From Terriglobus sp. TAA 43 (GTDB taxonomy: Bacteria; Acidobacteriota; Terriglobia; Terriglobales; Acidobacteriaceae): a stretch of DNA of 64,000 nucleotides. The stretch spans positions 744,001-808,000 of the forward strand of contig NZ_JUGR01000001.1 in assembly GCF_000800015.1 (NCBI RefSeq). The letters run 5' to 3'. Below, one piece after another: positions 6,712 to 16,344 of this stretch. The first letter of the stretch is position 1. The number at the start of each line of letters is the position of its first letter. A program made the translations under genes and the position numbers. Under the pieces are notes generated by a model, which saw only the letters and a program-made list of their open reading frames with translations, searched no databases and was not told the origin of the DNA.

Positions 6712-7134
6712 ATGGGCCGATTCTTCGACCGTCTGCAACCCTTTGCCCTGCTCGTCCTGCGTCTAGTCCTTGGCGCGGCGCTCATCTCTGCAAGCTGGCA
6801 TAAGGTCATTCCGCACGGCGGTCTGCACGGCAACAACCTCTTCTCCGCCATCGAGAAGTGGAACCACTACGTGATGACGCTGGGCATGCCCGCATGGCTC
6901 GGCACGGTCTCCGCATTGTCGGAGTTCCTGGGTGGCTTCTGCATCCTGTTGGGCCTGCTGACCCGCCTCTTCGGCGCGCTGACCACCATCACCCTTATCG
7001 TCGGCATCGCCAAGGTCACATACCCGGCATACGATGCCTCCAAGTACCCGCTCGCCGTCGGCGTCCTGGCACTCATCGCCACCGCCTTCGGTGCCGGCAT
7101 GCTCTCCCTCGACCGCCGTCTAGGCCTCGAGTAG
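6712..7134 (+). CDS. DoxX family membrane protein
   Basis: 140 residues with four membrane helices. The DoxX pattern is visible: L-V-L-R-L-V-L-G-A-A-L-I-S-A-S-W-H-K in helix 1, and E-F-L-G-G-F-C-I-L-L-G-L-L-T-R near the middle. DoxX proteins are small inner-membrane proteins, often linked to thiol or redox stress, but the exact role of this one is not known. It is downstream of the alpha/beta-hydrolase-like gene on the same strand and may be co-transcribed. Confidence 0.85.
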   Translation: MGRFFDRLQPFALLVLRLVLGAALISASWHKVIPHGGLHGNNLFSAIEKWNHYVMTLGMPAWLGTVSALSEFLGGFCILLGLLTRLFGALTTITLIVGIAKVTYPAYDASKYPLAVGVLALIATAFGAGMLSLDRRLGLE

Positions 7135-7440
7135 CACCCACTTGACAGCCTGGGCACGCTGACAACACCCACATCACGCACAACCCCATACCCCACATAG
7201 AAGTGAAGGCTCCCGATACTCTGGGAGCCTTACATAAAGGGTGGGAAGATTTGTTGCGGATAGGTGAAACCGGTGTCGTAGAGGGTGACCCCGGCTAACT
7301 ACTGACTACATTCAATAAGACGCAGTTTTCGACTAAAGGTTGCGCGGTTGATATGAGGCTTTTACGGGAATCTAAGTGAATACATCGTGACATATCAGAA
7401 CACGACATTTCCACGCACAAACGACCTCCGAAATCATCCC
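7135..7440. other. 306-bp gene-free region
   Basis: Convergent spacer between doxX and the DUF1501 gene. An 8-9 bp stem (AGGCTCCC, 8-nt loop, GGGAGCCT, 7207-7230) with only a weak T tract may terminate doxX. Nothing else was recognised in the rest; AT content is higher around 7310-7420. Confidence 0.5.
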
Positions 7441-8688
7441 TCAAACGAACTGTAGATACCGATCTTCTCCCAGCTTGGCTCCCGGAAACACCTGTGAAAG
7501 ATCACGCGTTCCCAGCGCGTGTTGCGTCGCTTCGGCCAATACCTGCCGGAAGTCCGTGGTGATCGCTAGATCACGCCCCTCGTTCAGCTGATGATCGTCC
7601 AGTCCCGGCCATTCGCCATAGACCTTGCCACCGCGAATCGTCCCACCAAGTACGAACATCACGTTGCCGTGTCCATGATCTGTTCCGCCGGTGCCGTTCT
7701 GGCGCGCGGTACGACCAAACTCACTCATCGTCACGAGCGTGATGTGTTCGGCATCCTGCCCCATGTCATTCCAGAAGCACGCAATCGCCTCACTGAACTC
7801 CCTTAGCCGATTAGCAAGCCTTCCCTGCACCGCACCCTGAGCCTGATGCGTGTCCCAGTCATTGATGTCCGCAAACGCAGCTTCCACTCCCAGGTTGGCC
7901 TTCATCAACTGCGCCACCTGCTTCAGGCTGTTGGCAAAGGCAGTGTTCGGATACACAACGCCATTCGCAGGCTGATAGTGCGCTGGATCAGTTCCCTTCA
8001 GCATCCGCACCGCCTCAAACGTCTCTTGCCCCTCACCACTCAGGATGCGGTCATGCGTTCCGGCATACATCTCCTGGAAGGCATTGGACACAGCAGCAGC
8101 CTGTGCTCCCTGACTGTTCCCCACCGAGAAGTTAGCCACGTTGGATACCGCCACCGCAGGTAGACGCCCCTGCAACGTACGAGGTACCTGCGACCCCAAC
8201 GCCACGGCACGAAATGCTGTCGCCACCTTAGGGTCAATACGCTCCGCCTGCAACGCGCGATTCAACCATCCATCCTGCGTGCTCTTGATGCCCGGTGTGC
8301 CACTCTCCATGTAGTCCTGGGCATCGAAGTGTGACCGCGTTGTGTCGGGCGACCCGACGGCATGCACCACCGCCAGATGTCCCTTCTGATACAGCGGCAA
8401 CAGTGGGGCCATGGCGGGGTGCAATCCAAACTGACCATCCAGATCCAGCACTTCATTGGCTTGAATCGCAATGTTCGGGCGCATGGCGTAGTAGTTCTTC
8501 TCGCGATACGGCACCACGATGTTGAGACCATCTGCAGCACCTCGCTGGAACAACACGACCAGTTTCTTGCCGCTGGCCTGTGCCGACGCTTGTTCCGCCA
8601 TCACGGAACGCACAAGAAACTGAGATACTGTTGCAGTACCCACCAGTGCAATAGCGCCGTTTTTTACAAATGCTCTCCGTGAAAACAT
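7441..8688 (-). CDS. DUF1501 exported protein (Tat substrate)
   Basis: 415 residues. The N-terminus M-F-S-R-R-A-F-V-K is a twin-arginine signal, followed by a hydrophobic stretch and a probable cleavage after V-M-A. The mature part has the DUF1501 pattern: L-F-Q-R-G-A-A-D-G-L-N near the start, H-P-A-M-A-P-L, and late motifs T-M-S-E-F-G-R-T and G-G-T-D-H-G-H-G-N. DUF1501 proteins resemble the alkaline phosphatase/sulfatase fold, but their substrate is unknown. It lies 26 bp downstream of the DUF1800 gene, the usual partner, so the two are probably co-transcribed and work together outside the cytoplasm. Confidence 0.9.
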   Translation of the reverse strand: MFSRRAFVKNGAIALVGTATVSQFLVRSVMAEQASAQASGKKLVVLFQRGAADGLNIVVPYREKNYYAMRPNIAIQANEVLDLDGQFGLHPAMAPLLPLYQKGHLAVVHAVGSPDTTRSHFDAQDYMESGTPGIKSTQDGWLNRALQAERIDPKVATAFRAVALGSQVPRTLQGRLPAVAVSNVANFSVGNSQGAQAAAVSNAFQEMYAGTHDRILSGEGQETFEAVRMLKGTDPAHYQPANGVVYPNTAFANSLKQVAQLMKANLGVEAAFADINDWDTHQAQGAVQGRLANRLREFSEAIACFWNDMGQDAEHITLVTMSEFGRTARQNGTGGTDHGHGNVMFVLGGTIRGGKVYGEWPGLDDHQLNEGRDLAITTDFRQVLAEATQHALGTRDLSQVFPGAKLGEDRYLQFV

Positions 8689-8714
8689 TGCGTTACCTCG
8701 CCTTCACATCCCTC

Positions 8715-10922
8715 TTACCGTCGCTGAAACTCCGGTGAACCTAGCAGCAGTCCTGCCATTGCCGCAGCCTGCTTATCTGCAGGTGGCGCTCCCATCTTCG
8801 CCGGTGTCGCACCAAGACCACGCTGCACAACTGCTTGTCCCTTTACTCCGCCTGCAGCCTTTGCGGGCTGCATACCATTGCGGCGAGCCATCATCATTTC
8901 GTCTAACTTATCCTGCTGCTGCGCGTCCTTCTCTGCCTGCGTTAACACCCGACCGTTGTTCGTTTGAGAGAACTGCTGCGAAGCCTGCGCCGCTACGTTG
9001 TCGTTCCCCTGAAAGATAACGGCAGAACGTGTTTGCGCACTCACCGGAACTTCAAACAACTTCGCTTCCAGCAACGATTCCTTACGCATTGTTTCCGGAT
9101 CAGCTGGTGCAGAAGTCATCGCAACAGAGCGCATCGCCGTTGAATTTGAATCTGTGATCACTGGCATCCAATCGACACTCACGCCGCCAATGCGGTTCGT
9201 CGCCAGCGTGAGTGAGAAGTTCATGCGATTGATCAATGCCGAGGAACTCAACCACGTTTCTTCATCCCACTTGTAACCGGTGGGCGGCATGCAACCATAC
9301 AAAGGCATCCCAAGCTGCTGTAGCGATTGAACCAACGGCAAGGGATTCGTCACCTCCGCACCGCTTGCGCGCAGAGCGCTAGTGACATACTCCAGCGGTG
9401 TCTTCAACTTTGCATTCACAGTGGCCGTGGTGAAGAACTCTGGTGAATGCATCATGGTTAACAACACTGCTTTGATATCGCCATTCGACTTCAGGAATGT
9501 CTGCGCCATGCGATCCACCATTGCTTTTGGTGGAGCATCACTCACAAACCGCTGAGCGATTTCTGTGCTGATAAAGTTCGCTGTCGCAGGGTTCGTGGCG
9601 AGCATGTGCAGCACTTCACGACCTTCATCTTCGCCGCCAAACTTGATCGTTTTGCCTAACACTGTTTTGTTGCCGGGCTCATGACGATTTGGATTGAAGG
9701 AATAATCGCCACCATCGTAAGGACGTTCCAGCGTCCAGCCGGTAAATACCTTTGCTACTTCCGTAACGTCCTTCTGCGTGTAACCGCCATTCACACCGAG
9801 TGTGTGCAGCTCCATGAGTTCACGCGCATAATTCTCGTTCAACCCGGAGTTCGCTTTGTTCTTAGGATTGCGACGTTCCCGCTGTGCCGCCAGTGAATTT
9901 GGACCAGTGCTGGTGGCGTTATCCAGATAGCGCAGCATGGCGGGGCTTTGAGCCGTTGCTACCAGAAGGTCCTCAAAACGACCCAACGCATGATCGCGAA
10001 CAGTCTGTTCATACAGCGGGATAAGCGAAGGCTCCTGCCCATCCTTGCCACTAAAGATGTTGAAGTGATTCAGCCAGAAGTCAGTCATCACGGCTTCCAC
10101 TTGGCGCTGCGAATAGATGTCGCGTAGAAGCCGCGCGCCCTGTGTTTCAGCATTGATCATGCGATTCGTGCCCGAGAGAGCCAGCAGTGTTTCCTTTTGC
10201 AGGGATGACATGCCATCGACCAGCTTCGCCTCTAGCGGACCGCGCGCTCCCTTGCGCAACGCAATCAGTTCCGCAGGTGGCATGTGCAGCAGCTGTGCGT
10301 ATCGATCATTCGGGGGGAGGGTAAGAATCGCATCCATCTCCGGCTTTTCCATCGCCGGCGTCGTCTGCTCCAGATTGGCAACGGCCGCTTGAGCCTGCAC
10401 TTGCGCTGCAGTTTGCGTCGTGGGCTTGTCTGTTGCACCGTTCATCATAGGAGCGGCCATGTTGTTCGTGGCAGCCTGCCCTTTGGCAGCTTTGTTGTCC
10501 TGCGCCATCTGGTAGAACTCCACCTGGTCGCTGACAATGGCGCGCAACTCTGGATCGGCAGGCAATCTTCCGCTGCGTGCCAATACTCGGATCGTCGCGG
10601 GCTCAGGATAGCGTTGCAGTCTTTCAGCCTGTGTCATGCGCAGCGCCGGATAGACATCCATGCGTGCTTCAAAGCTTGTGTCAGGAATGCTCTGTGGACT
10701 CAACTGCTGCTGAAACCATGTCTCAACGCCTACGCTGCGAATGGTCTGCAGATCGGATGCTGTGGGGCCAAAGGTGAAGCGCTGCAGCATCAACTCCGCA
10801 CGTGCATTTCGATCCAACGGTCGCACCGGATCGACTCGCGGCGCCGCAGGCAAAGCCGGCGCCGCGAGGGTGATACAGAGAACCGCAGAAAGAGGAGCAC
10901 GAAAAGCATTCGAGGCACGCAT
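8715..10922 (-). CDS. DUF1800 exported protein
   Basis: 735 residues from the ATG at 10922, which has GGAGG at 10933-10937; the frame is open 17 codons further. N-terminal signal peptide (about residues 1-27, ending A-L-P-A-A). The DUF1800 domain begins at R-F-T-F-G-P-T-A and includes N-E-N-Y-A-R-E-L-M-E-L-H-T-L-G-V-N-G-G-Y-T and the C-terminal L-L-L-G-S-P-E-F-Q-R-R. A Gln/Ala-rich stretch (about 150-205) and another near the C-terminus look disordered. Function is unknown; it is nearly always found with a DUF1501 gene, as here. Confidence 0.9.
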   Translation of the reverse strand: MRASNAFRAPLSAVLCITLAAPALPAAPRVDPVRPLDRNARAELMLQRFTFGPTASDLQTIRSVGVETWFQQQLSPQSIPDTSFEARMDVYPALRMTQAERLQRYPEPATIRVLARSGRLPADPELRAIVSDQVEFYQMAQDNKAAKGQAATNNMAAPMMNGATDKPTTQTAAQVQAQAAVANLEQTTPAMEKPEMDAILTLPPNDRYAQLLHMPPAELIALRKGARGPLEAKLVDGMSSLQKETLLALSGTNRMINAETQGARLLRDIYSQRQVEAVMTDFWLNHFNIFSGKDGQEPSLIPLYEQTVRDHALGRFEDLLVATAQSPAMLRYLDNATSTGPNSLAAQRERRNPKNKANSGLNENYARELMELHTLGVNGGYTQKDVTEVAKVFTGWTLERPYDGGDYSFNPNRHEPGNKTVLGKTIKFGGEDEGREVLHMLATNPATANFISTEIAQRFVSDAPPKAMVDRMAQTFLKSNGDIKAVLLTMMHSPEFFTTATVNAKLKTPLEYVTSALRASGAEVTNPLPLVQSLQQLGMPLYGCMPPTGYKWDEETWLSSSALINRMNFSLTLATNRIGGVSVDWMPVITDSNSTAMRSVAMTSAPADPETMRKESLLEAKLFEVPVSAQTRSAVIFQGNDNVAAQASQQFSQTNNGRVLTQAEKDAQQQDKLDEMMMARRNGMQPAKAAGGVKGQAVVQRGLGATPAKMGAPPADKQAAAMAGLLLGSPEFQRR

Positions 10923-11070
10923 TGGGCAACAACCTCCGCACGCACGTGGGCTCGCGTACACCCCTACTGACACGCGTTTTCTTGAGATTGTTGCGCGGAA
11001 AGATGAAACTTTGTAAGGCGACCGCGCATCATTCGCTGGCAGCGTCGCTAAGACGCCCGGAACGTATGAC

Positions 11071-12450
11071 TTAACGGCGAGCCGCGATCCACTGCATCAG
11101 ACCGGATGCCGACGGCTCGTGGGTAAGGAAGCGCGCATTCTGACCGGCGGAAATGCTCAGCGCCTCTGCCGCCAGACGCCCGCTGCGTACCGCGCCTTCC
11201 ATGGTGGAGGGCCACTCCGTAGCGGTCCAGTCGCCCGCAACGAACAGCCCTGGGAGCCCGGTCGCCTGCTTGGGACGATACGCATCAAGTCCTGGCGTGA
11301 CGGAGAAAGTGGCTCGCGCTTCCTTCAGGATGCCGCTCTTCACCAACTTCGTTTCTTTCACTGCAGGAAAGAACATGGCAAGTTCGCGCAACGCGTTGGA
11401 GAAGATTGCCTCGCGTGTCTGATGAAGTTGCGCAAAGGATGCCGAGATCACCAGTTCACAATAGCTTCCGCGTGCCTCAGCCCAACTACGGATGCGCGAC
11501 TTGTGAAACAGCCACTGGATGCCGGTATCCAATAACACGGCATGATCCAACTCCGTAATCTGACGATCGAACCAGAGATGAACCGTTGTTATCGGCGCGT
11601 TCTTGAAGTTCTGAAATGCGTAATTCGATTGCGGCAGTAGGCTTGCCGTCTGATGAAAGTTGGTTGCCAGAATCACGTCATGTGCAGCAAAGCCACCTTC
11701 GGAGGTGCTCACGTGCCACGCATCACCGTCACGTTGCAGCGCGGTCACTGATTGCGACAGCCGAAGCTCGGCACCCTGCCGCACACACTGCTCCGCCACG
11801 TAACCGTAGAACTGCGACAGGGGCAAAGTTGGGATTCCAAGACGTCCACCTTCTGCTGATTTCAAGAACGATTCGTGAAAGACCTGTCCGGCGTACTTCG
11901 TTGAACAGTTTTCAAAACTATCGTTCAATGCACCTACGATGACGGGTTCCCAAAGATGCTTAATCGCGCCCTCTGTTTGTCCGGTGCGCTTCAACCATGT
12001 AGCAAAGCTCTCATTATCGTTCTGTGGATAGCCACGCAGAAACTCCATCAATCCGCGCGCGACTGCAACCTTGTCCTTCATAGACAACATGGGCGCGCGA
12101 AGGAAATCAAACGAAGTATGAAATGGCGCAGGCATGCCGCCCGGCTTCAAACGTGTGCGCGGCGCATTCCCCGGCTGCAGGAAAGTAAGTTCGTCATACC
12201 AGCGGATGCGATCTGCAACACCTGATTTCGCGCACAGGTCGATCAGATTGGTACAGCATCCCAGCAGCACATGCTGGCAATCGATCTCTTCATGCAGAGC
12301 CGGATGCTCATAGGAATATGCACGGCCGCCGACAAAGGGCTTTCGCTCCAGGATGAGCACTGAAGCCCCTGCCGCAGACAATGAAGATGCTGCGGCAAGA
12401 CCAGCTAATCCTGCACCAACAACCACAACATCAAACGACGGCACACTCAC
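11071..12450 (-). CDS. hpnE: Hydroxysqualene dehydroxylase (squalene-associated FAD-dependent desaturase)
   Basis: 459-residue amine-oxidase-fold flavoprotein that reduces hydroxysqualene to squalene, the last step of the HpnCDE route. The dinucleotide-binding motif is V-G-A-G-L-A-G-L-A-A-A at residues 11-21, followed by L-E-R-K and G-G-R-A-Y-S. The C-terminal FAD motif is G-L-F-V-A-G-D-W-T-A-T-E-W-P-S-T-M-E-G-A. The start overlaps the hpnD stop by 4 bp (ATGA). Last gene of the minus-strand adh-hpnC-hpnD-hpnE operon. Carotene-desaturase-like relatives are the alternative, but the neighbours make HpnE the best call. Confidence 0.92.
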   Translation of the reverse strand: MSVPSFDVVVVGAGLAGLAAASSLSAAGASVLILERKPFVGGRAYSYEHPALHEEIDCQHVLLGCCTNLIDLCAKSGVADRIRWYDELTFLQPGNAPRTRLKPGGMPAPFHTSFDFLRAPMLSMKDKVAVARGLMEFLRGYPQNDNESFATWLKRTGQTEGAIKHLWEPVIVGALNDSFENCSTKYAGQVFHESFLKSAEGGRLGIPTLPLSQFYGYVAEQCVRQGAELRLSQSVTALQRDGDAWHVSTSEGGFAAHDVILATNFHQTASLLPQSNYAFQNFKNAPITTVHLWFDRQITELDHAVLLDTGIQWLFHKSRIRSWAEARGSYCELVISASFAQLHQTREAIFSNALRELAMFFPAVKETKLVKSGILKEARATFSVTPGLDAYRPKQATGLPGLFVAGDWTATEWPSTMEGAVRSGRLAAEALSISAGQNARFLTHEPSASGLMQWIAARR

Positions 12451-13424
12451 GCCGCTCCTCCACGAGCCAGCAGAGCGCGCACCATTCCGCCAGCCAACAC
12501 ACGCATCTTGCGTCCGCTGGAAACACTCACCCGTTGCCGCAATACGTCATAGTTGTGCGCGACGATTTCTTTCAACAGCAAGTGATAGATCGAGGTAAGA
12601 ACTCGCATGGCAGGCCGGCTATCGCGATCAAGCAGCGGAATCAGGTTCTCTGTCGCTGCATAGTACTGCTCCGCACGCGTGCCCACTTCCGCGAGCAATG
12701 CACGCAACGCGGGACCCATCTCACCACTTGCAGATGCTGTCAGCACATCCTGCGGCGTCAATTTATGCTTTGCCAGCAAGTCTTCTGGAAGATACACGCG
12801 GCCACGTTCTGCATCCTCCTTCACGTCACGCAGGATATTCGTCAACTGAAACGCAAGGCCGATCTTTTCTGCATGATCCTCTGCGACATGATCGCGATAA
12901 CCAAAGATGCGGATCGTCGTGAGCCCAACCACCGACGCGACCAGATAGCAGTAGCCTTCCAATGCCTGCATCGTCTCGTAAACGTCTACTGTGCGCCCAT
13001 CCAATTGCAGACGAACAACACCTTCCGGTGCCTCTGCTTTTAAGTCCATCGTTGTGCCTGCGATCAACTGTTCCAACAGTCGGTCAGACACACCAAACCT
13101 CTGCTGCACATCCGCTACCGCAAGGAAGACGGCATGATCGCGCTTATCTTCGGGGAGGACCGGTGCTTCATCGTGAAACGACGCACTCCGAAATCCATTC
13201 CATGACGCAAGCCATGCGGCCATTTGGATGCGACGTGTTTCGAGCGAAAAACTTTCATCGTCGCTGATGTCATCGGCGCGGCGCATAAAGGCATAAACCG
13301 CACACATAGCCTCGCGTTTATGCTTTGGCAACGCAAGAAAGCCATAGTAGAAGTTCTTCGCTTCCCGCTTGGCTATTGCGCAGCACTCTGCGTACGCGGC
13401 TTCAAGTTGTACCGTGCGCTGCAT
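12447..13424 (-). CDS. hpnD: Presqualene diphosphate synthase
   Basis: 325-residue trans-isoprenyl diphosphate synthase of the squalene/phytoene synthase family, joining two farnesyl diphosphates to presqualene diphosphate. Both aspartate-rich motifs are present: R-R-A-D-D-I-S-D-D-E near residues 47-56, and N-I-L-R-D-V-K-E-D-A-E-R-G-R-V-Y-L-P near the middle. It starts 2 bp after the hpnC stop and overlaps hpnE by 4 bp. The second family member directly upstream (hpnC) separates this pair from a single phytoene synthase. Confidence 0.92.
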   Translation of the reverse strand: MQRTVQLEAAYAECCAIAKREAKNFYYGFLALPKHKREAMCAVYAFMRRADDISDDESFSLETRRIQMAAWLASWNGFRSASFHDEAPVLPEDKRDHAVFLAVADVQQRFGVSDRLLEQLIAGTTMDLKAEAPEGVVRLQLDGRTVDVYETMQALEGYCYLVASVVGLTTIRIFGYRDHVAEDHAEKIGLAFQLTNILRDVKEDAERGRVYLPEDLLAKHKLTPQDVLTASASGEMGPALRALLAEVGTRAEQYYAATENLIPLLDRDSRPAMRVLTSIYHLLLKEIVAHNYDVLRQRVSVSSGRKMRVLAGGMVRALLARGGAA

Positions 13425-13426
13425 TC

Positions 13427-14377
13427 TCAGCGAAGCCCCCGCGATCCCCGATGCACACCTAGCTTGCTCAGTCCGGCTCCAAGCAACAGTTTCAACTTTG
13501 CAGCCTTGCTGACTTCCGGTCGCTGACTGAGCGTGTTGTATCCAATAGCCGCAATCGCATCTAGGATGGCAAGTCCACCCTGCGTAAATAGTCGCAGCGT
13601 CGCAGCAAGTTCGCGGTCAACACGATCAATCAACGGCGCGCCTTCGAGTAACATCGCGCGTGTGTCCATGCAGAGCTCCTGCAACATCGCACGATATCGG
13701 TCTGTCTCGCGTCCACTTCGAAGATCCGCTTCGGTCACGCCAAACTTCTCCATGCGATCCAGCGGCAGATAGATGCGGTCGCGCTGACGAAGGTCTTCGC
13801 CTACGTCCTGCCAGAAATTCGCAAGCTGCAACGCGGTGCACGTCTTGTCGCTCAATGCATGCAACGCAGGCTCGCGATAGCCACACAGATACAGCACCAG
13901 CGAACCCACCGGATTCGCGGAATACACGGAGTACTCTTCGTCTTCGGCCAGCGTGGCAAAGCGCGTCTTCACCTGATCCTGCTCAAAAGCAGCGATGAGA
14001 TCGGCAAACGGTTTCTTCGGCAGATCACACGCCACAATCGTAGGCCGCAGGGCAACAAAAACAGGATGCCGCGACAACTCCGGCGTGTCGTAGCACTCGT
14101 CCAACATCTCGCGCCACGTGTGCAGAAGACGCGTGGCTGTTGCCGTATCGGCGACTTCATCACCCAAGTCGTCGGACACACGACAGAAGGCATATACCGC
14201 ATGAAAATGCGGACGCAGCGGCTTCGGCAGAAACGCCGTCGCTACATGAAAGTTCTCGTAGTGCGACTCGGCCAGCGCCTTGCACCAAGCCTGCGCCTCC
14301 TCCAGAGAAGGGTGCGTGGTTGGCTCCAACAGTTCCGCTGGAGCGCCTTCCAGACGCTGTTCTGCTACGGAAGTCAT
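13427..14377 (-). CDS. hpnC: Hydroxysqualene synthase
   Basis: 316-residue squalene/phytoene synthase family protein that converts presqualene diphosphate to hydroxysqualene. Motifs: Y-A-F-C-R-V-S-D-D-L-G-D-E (residues about 62-74) and N-F-W-Q-D-V-G-E-D-L-R-Q-R-D-R-I-Y-L-P. The N-terminus E-S-H-Y-E-N-F-H-V-A-T is typical of HpnC. Its start overlaps the stop of the upstream alcohol dehydrogenase by 4 bp (ATGA), so translation is coupled. Together with hpnD and hpnE it supplies squalene; a squalene-hopene cyclase gene is not in the window. Confidence 0.92.
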   Translation of the reverse strand: MTSVAEQRLEGAPAELLEPTTHPSLEEAQAWCKALAESHYENFHVATAFLPKPLRPHFHAVYAFCRVSDDLGDEVADTATATRLLHTWREMLDECYDTPELSRHPVFVALRPTIVACDLPKKPFADLIAAFEQDQVKTRFATLAEDEEYSVYSANPVGSLVLYLCGYREPALHALSDKTCTALQLANFWQDVGEDLRQRDRIYLPLDRMEKFGVTEADLRSGRETDRYRAMLQELCMDTRAMLLEGAPLIDRVDRELAATLRLFTQGGLAILDAIAAIGYNTLSQRPEVSKAAKLKLLLGAGLSKLGVHRGSRGLR

Positions 14378-15441
14378 GCCGCACTCCCAGGCAGGATGGC
14401 CGTCTTGATGTCGAGCATGCGGTTGTCGCTCCGCACCAGCATCTTCGCGAAAACATTAGGCACATCACTCAACGGTGCGGTCGCAGTAATGAAATCTTCC
14501 GCATGCATGCGTCCGCTGGTGATCAACTCAAAGGCGCGACGGTTGGTTGCAGGCGTGTGATGGAACGTGGCCTTCAGAGTAATGTCGCCATAATGTAGGC
14601 GGTTGGTATCCAACGCCACAACCGTGCCGCTGGGCGGGCCACCGAAGAAGTTCACAGTGCCCCCCTTGCGCACCATCTCCACGGACTGCTCCCAAGTGGC
14701 AGGTGTGGCGACGCACTCCACCACAATGTCTGCGCCTTCGTTTTCAGGTGTCAGCGCACGCACAACCGCAACGGTATCGACGCCTTCTGTGATTTGGACA
14801 ACTTCGTCTGCGCCGAACCGCTTCGCGCTGGCAATCTGGTCATCGCGCTTCACCACGGCAATTACGCGACATCCGCTGATGTGCGCGGTACGGATGAACA
14901 TGAGTCCGATCGGCCCCGCTCCGATGACCACCAGCGTGTCGCCGGGCTTGGGAAAACACTGCTCCAAGCCCAGGACAACACACGCCAGCGGTTCCATCAG
15001 GGCAGCGTGTTCGAACGGGACGCCATCCGGGATATGCAGGGTGTTCTTCTGAACAATGCGTTCTGGAATACGGATGTACTCGGCATAAGCGCCGTTACTG
15101 AACAGCAGATCGCTGCACAGGTTTGGCTGATCGCGTCGACAGAACAGGCATGATCCGCAAGGTGCCGAGTTCGACGCCACGACGCGGTCACCCGGCTGAA
15201 AACCGGCGACTCCCTCACCCATGGCTACGATCGTTCCGGCGATCTCATGGCCAAAAAGCGTGGGCGGGACCAGCATTTTGGCGTGGTACCCGCGACGGAA
15301 GACCTTCAGGTCCGTCCCACAGGTCAAAGCTGCGCCAACACGCACCAGGAGCTCTCCGGGACCAATTTCCGGAACAGAAACGGTCTCCAGCCGCAGGTCT
15401 TCCCTGCCATGGAGAACTACGGCTTGCATCGTCTTTGCCAT
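14374..15441 (-). CDS. Zinc-dependent medium-chain alcohol dehydrogenase
   Basis: 355-residue MDR-family dehydrogenase. Catalytic zinc ligands are in L-T-C-G-T-D (Cys) and F-G-H-E-I-A-G (His, Glu). The structural zinc loop is A-P-C-G-S-C-L-F-C-R-R-D-Q-P-N-L-C with all four cysteines. The Rossmann motif is V-I-G-A-G-P-I-G-L-M. Closest in pattern to sorbitol/threonine dehydrogenases. First gene of the operon with hpnC, hpnD and hpnE, coupled to hpnC by a 4-bp overlap. The substrate is not known; the position suggests a polyprenyl or hopanoid-side-chain alcohol, but that is inference. Confidence 0.85.
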   Translation of the reverse strand: MAKTMQAVVLHGREDLRLETVSVPEIGPGELLVRVGAALTCGTDLKVFRRGYHAKMLVPPTLFGHEIAGTIVAMGEGVAGFQPGDRVVASNSAPCGSCLFCRRDQPNLCSDLLFSNGAYAEYIRIPERIVQKNTLHIPDGVPFEHAALMEPLACVVLGLEQCFPKPGDTLVVIGAGPIGLMFIRTAHISGCRVIAVVKRDDQIASAKRFGADEVVQITEGVDTVAVVRALTPENEGADIVVECVATPATWEQSVEMVRKGGTVNFFGGPPSGTVVALDTNRLHYGDITLKATFHHTPATNRRAFELITSGRMHAEDFITATAPLSDVPNVFAKMLVRSDNRMLDIKTAILPGSAA

Positions 15442-15564
15442 TCGTTACTATTTTCTCACTTGTTGCATGGTTGAGCAGCGGTTGCGAAACGGATCATCGT
15501 TTCTTCGCATCTGATACCTTGACCGGGACTTCCAAACTTTTAAGGGCAGGCCAACGACACACGG

Positions 15565-16344
15565 ATGAAGTTTGTTTCGCCAACTGAATTTGCAAAAGAC
15601 AAGCTGTGGTCCGTGCAGGAGTATTCCCTGCTCTGCGGTCGCTCCATTGGCTCTCTTTTTTCGCGCCCCATCTATTTTTCGGACATATTCACGCAGATGG
15701 ATTCCATCGGCATCGGATCACTTCCCATCGTGATCCTGTCGGGCTTTTTCACCGGTTGCGTTCTGGCGCTGCAATCTGTTTCATCGCTCAAAGAGTTTGG
15801 CGCCGTCTCGATGACTGGCACGCTTGTTTCGCTCTCCATGGTGAAGGAGCTTGGCCCAGTGCTGACGGGCCTGATGGTCTCCGGCCGTAATGCCTCAGGC
15901 ATGGCCAGCGAACTAGGCTCCATGAAGGTGACGGAACAACTGGACGCCATGCGCGCCCTCGGCGTCGATCCCGTCCGCAAATTGGTTGCGCCACGCGTTT
16001 CCGCGACGGTGTTCATGCTCTTCTGGCTTACGGTCATTTCCGACGCAGTAGGCATGCTCGGCGGTGGACTCGTCGGCGTGTTCATGCTGGGCCTGAACGC
16101 ACACTCTTACTGGCGCAACAGCTATCGTGCCCTGAACTACGGCGACGTGGTCCAGGGTATGACCAAGCCTGTCTTCTTTGGGTTCATTATCGCCACGGTG
16201 GGCTGCTATTTTGGCGTCAGCACCAAGGGTGGAACCCAGGGCGTGGGTAAAGCCACCACTCAGGCCGTCGTGGTGTCCTCTGTGATGATCATCGTGATGG
16301 ACTTCCTTATTAGCCGCCTCACCATCGGCATCTTTGGGCGGTGA
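15565..16344 (+). CDS. mlaE: MlaE-family ABC transporter permease
   Basis: 259-residue permease of the MlaE/YrbE family, which moves phospholipids between the membranes of diderm bacteria. Signature features: L-S-G-F-F-T-G-C-V-L-A-L-Q, the conserved E-L-G-P-V-L-T-G-L-M-V-S-G-R-N-A-S-G-M-A-S-E-L-G-S-M-K-V-T-E-Q-L-D-A segment split here across about residues 92-132, and L-V-A-P-R-V. About five membrane helices. Divergent from the adh-hpn operon and overlapping the downstream ATPase gene. No mlaD substrate-binding gene follows. Confidence 0.92.
   Translation: MKFVSPTEFAKDKLWSVQEYSLLCGRSIGSLFSRPIYFSDIFTQMDSIGIGSLPIVILSGFFTGCVLALQSVSSLKEFGAVSMTGTLVSLSMVKELGPVLTGLMVSGRNASGMASELGSMKVTEQLDAMRALGVDPVRKLVAPRVSATVFMLFWLTVISDAVGMLGGGLVGVFMLGLNAHSYWRNSYRALNYGDVVQGMTKPVFFGFIIATVGCYFGVSTKGGTQGVGKATTQAVVVSSVMIIVMDFLISRLTIGIFGR

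Noticed and set aside
10284-10970. 228-residue plus-strand ORF opposite the DUF1800 gene
   Set aside because: Arg/His/Cys-rich shadow translation of a well-supported gene.
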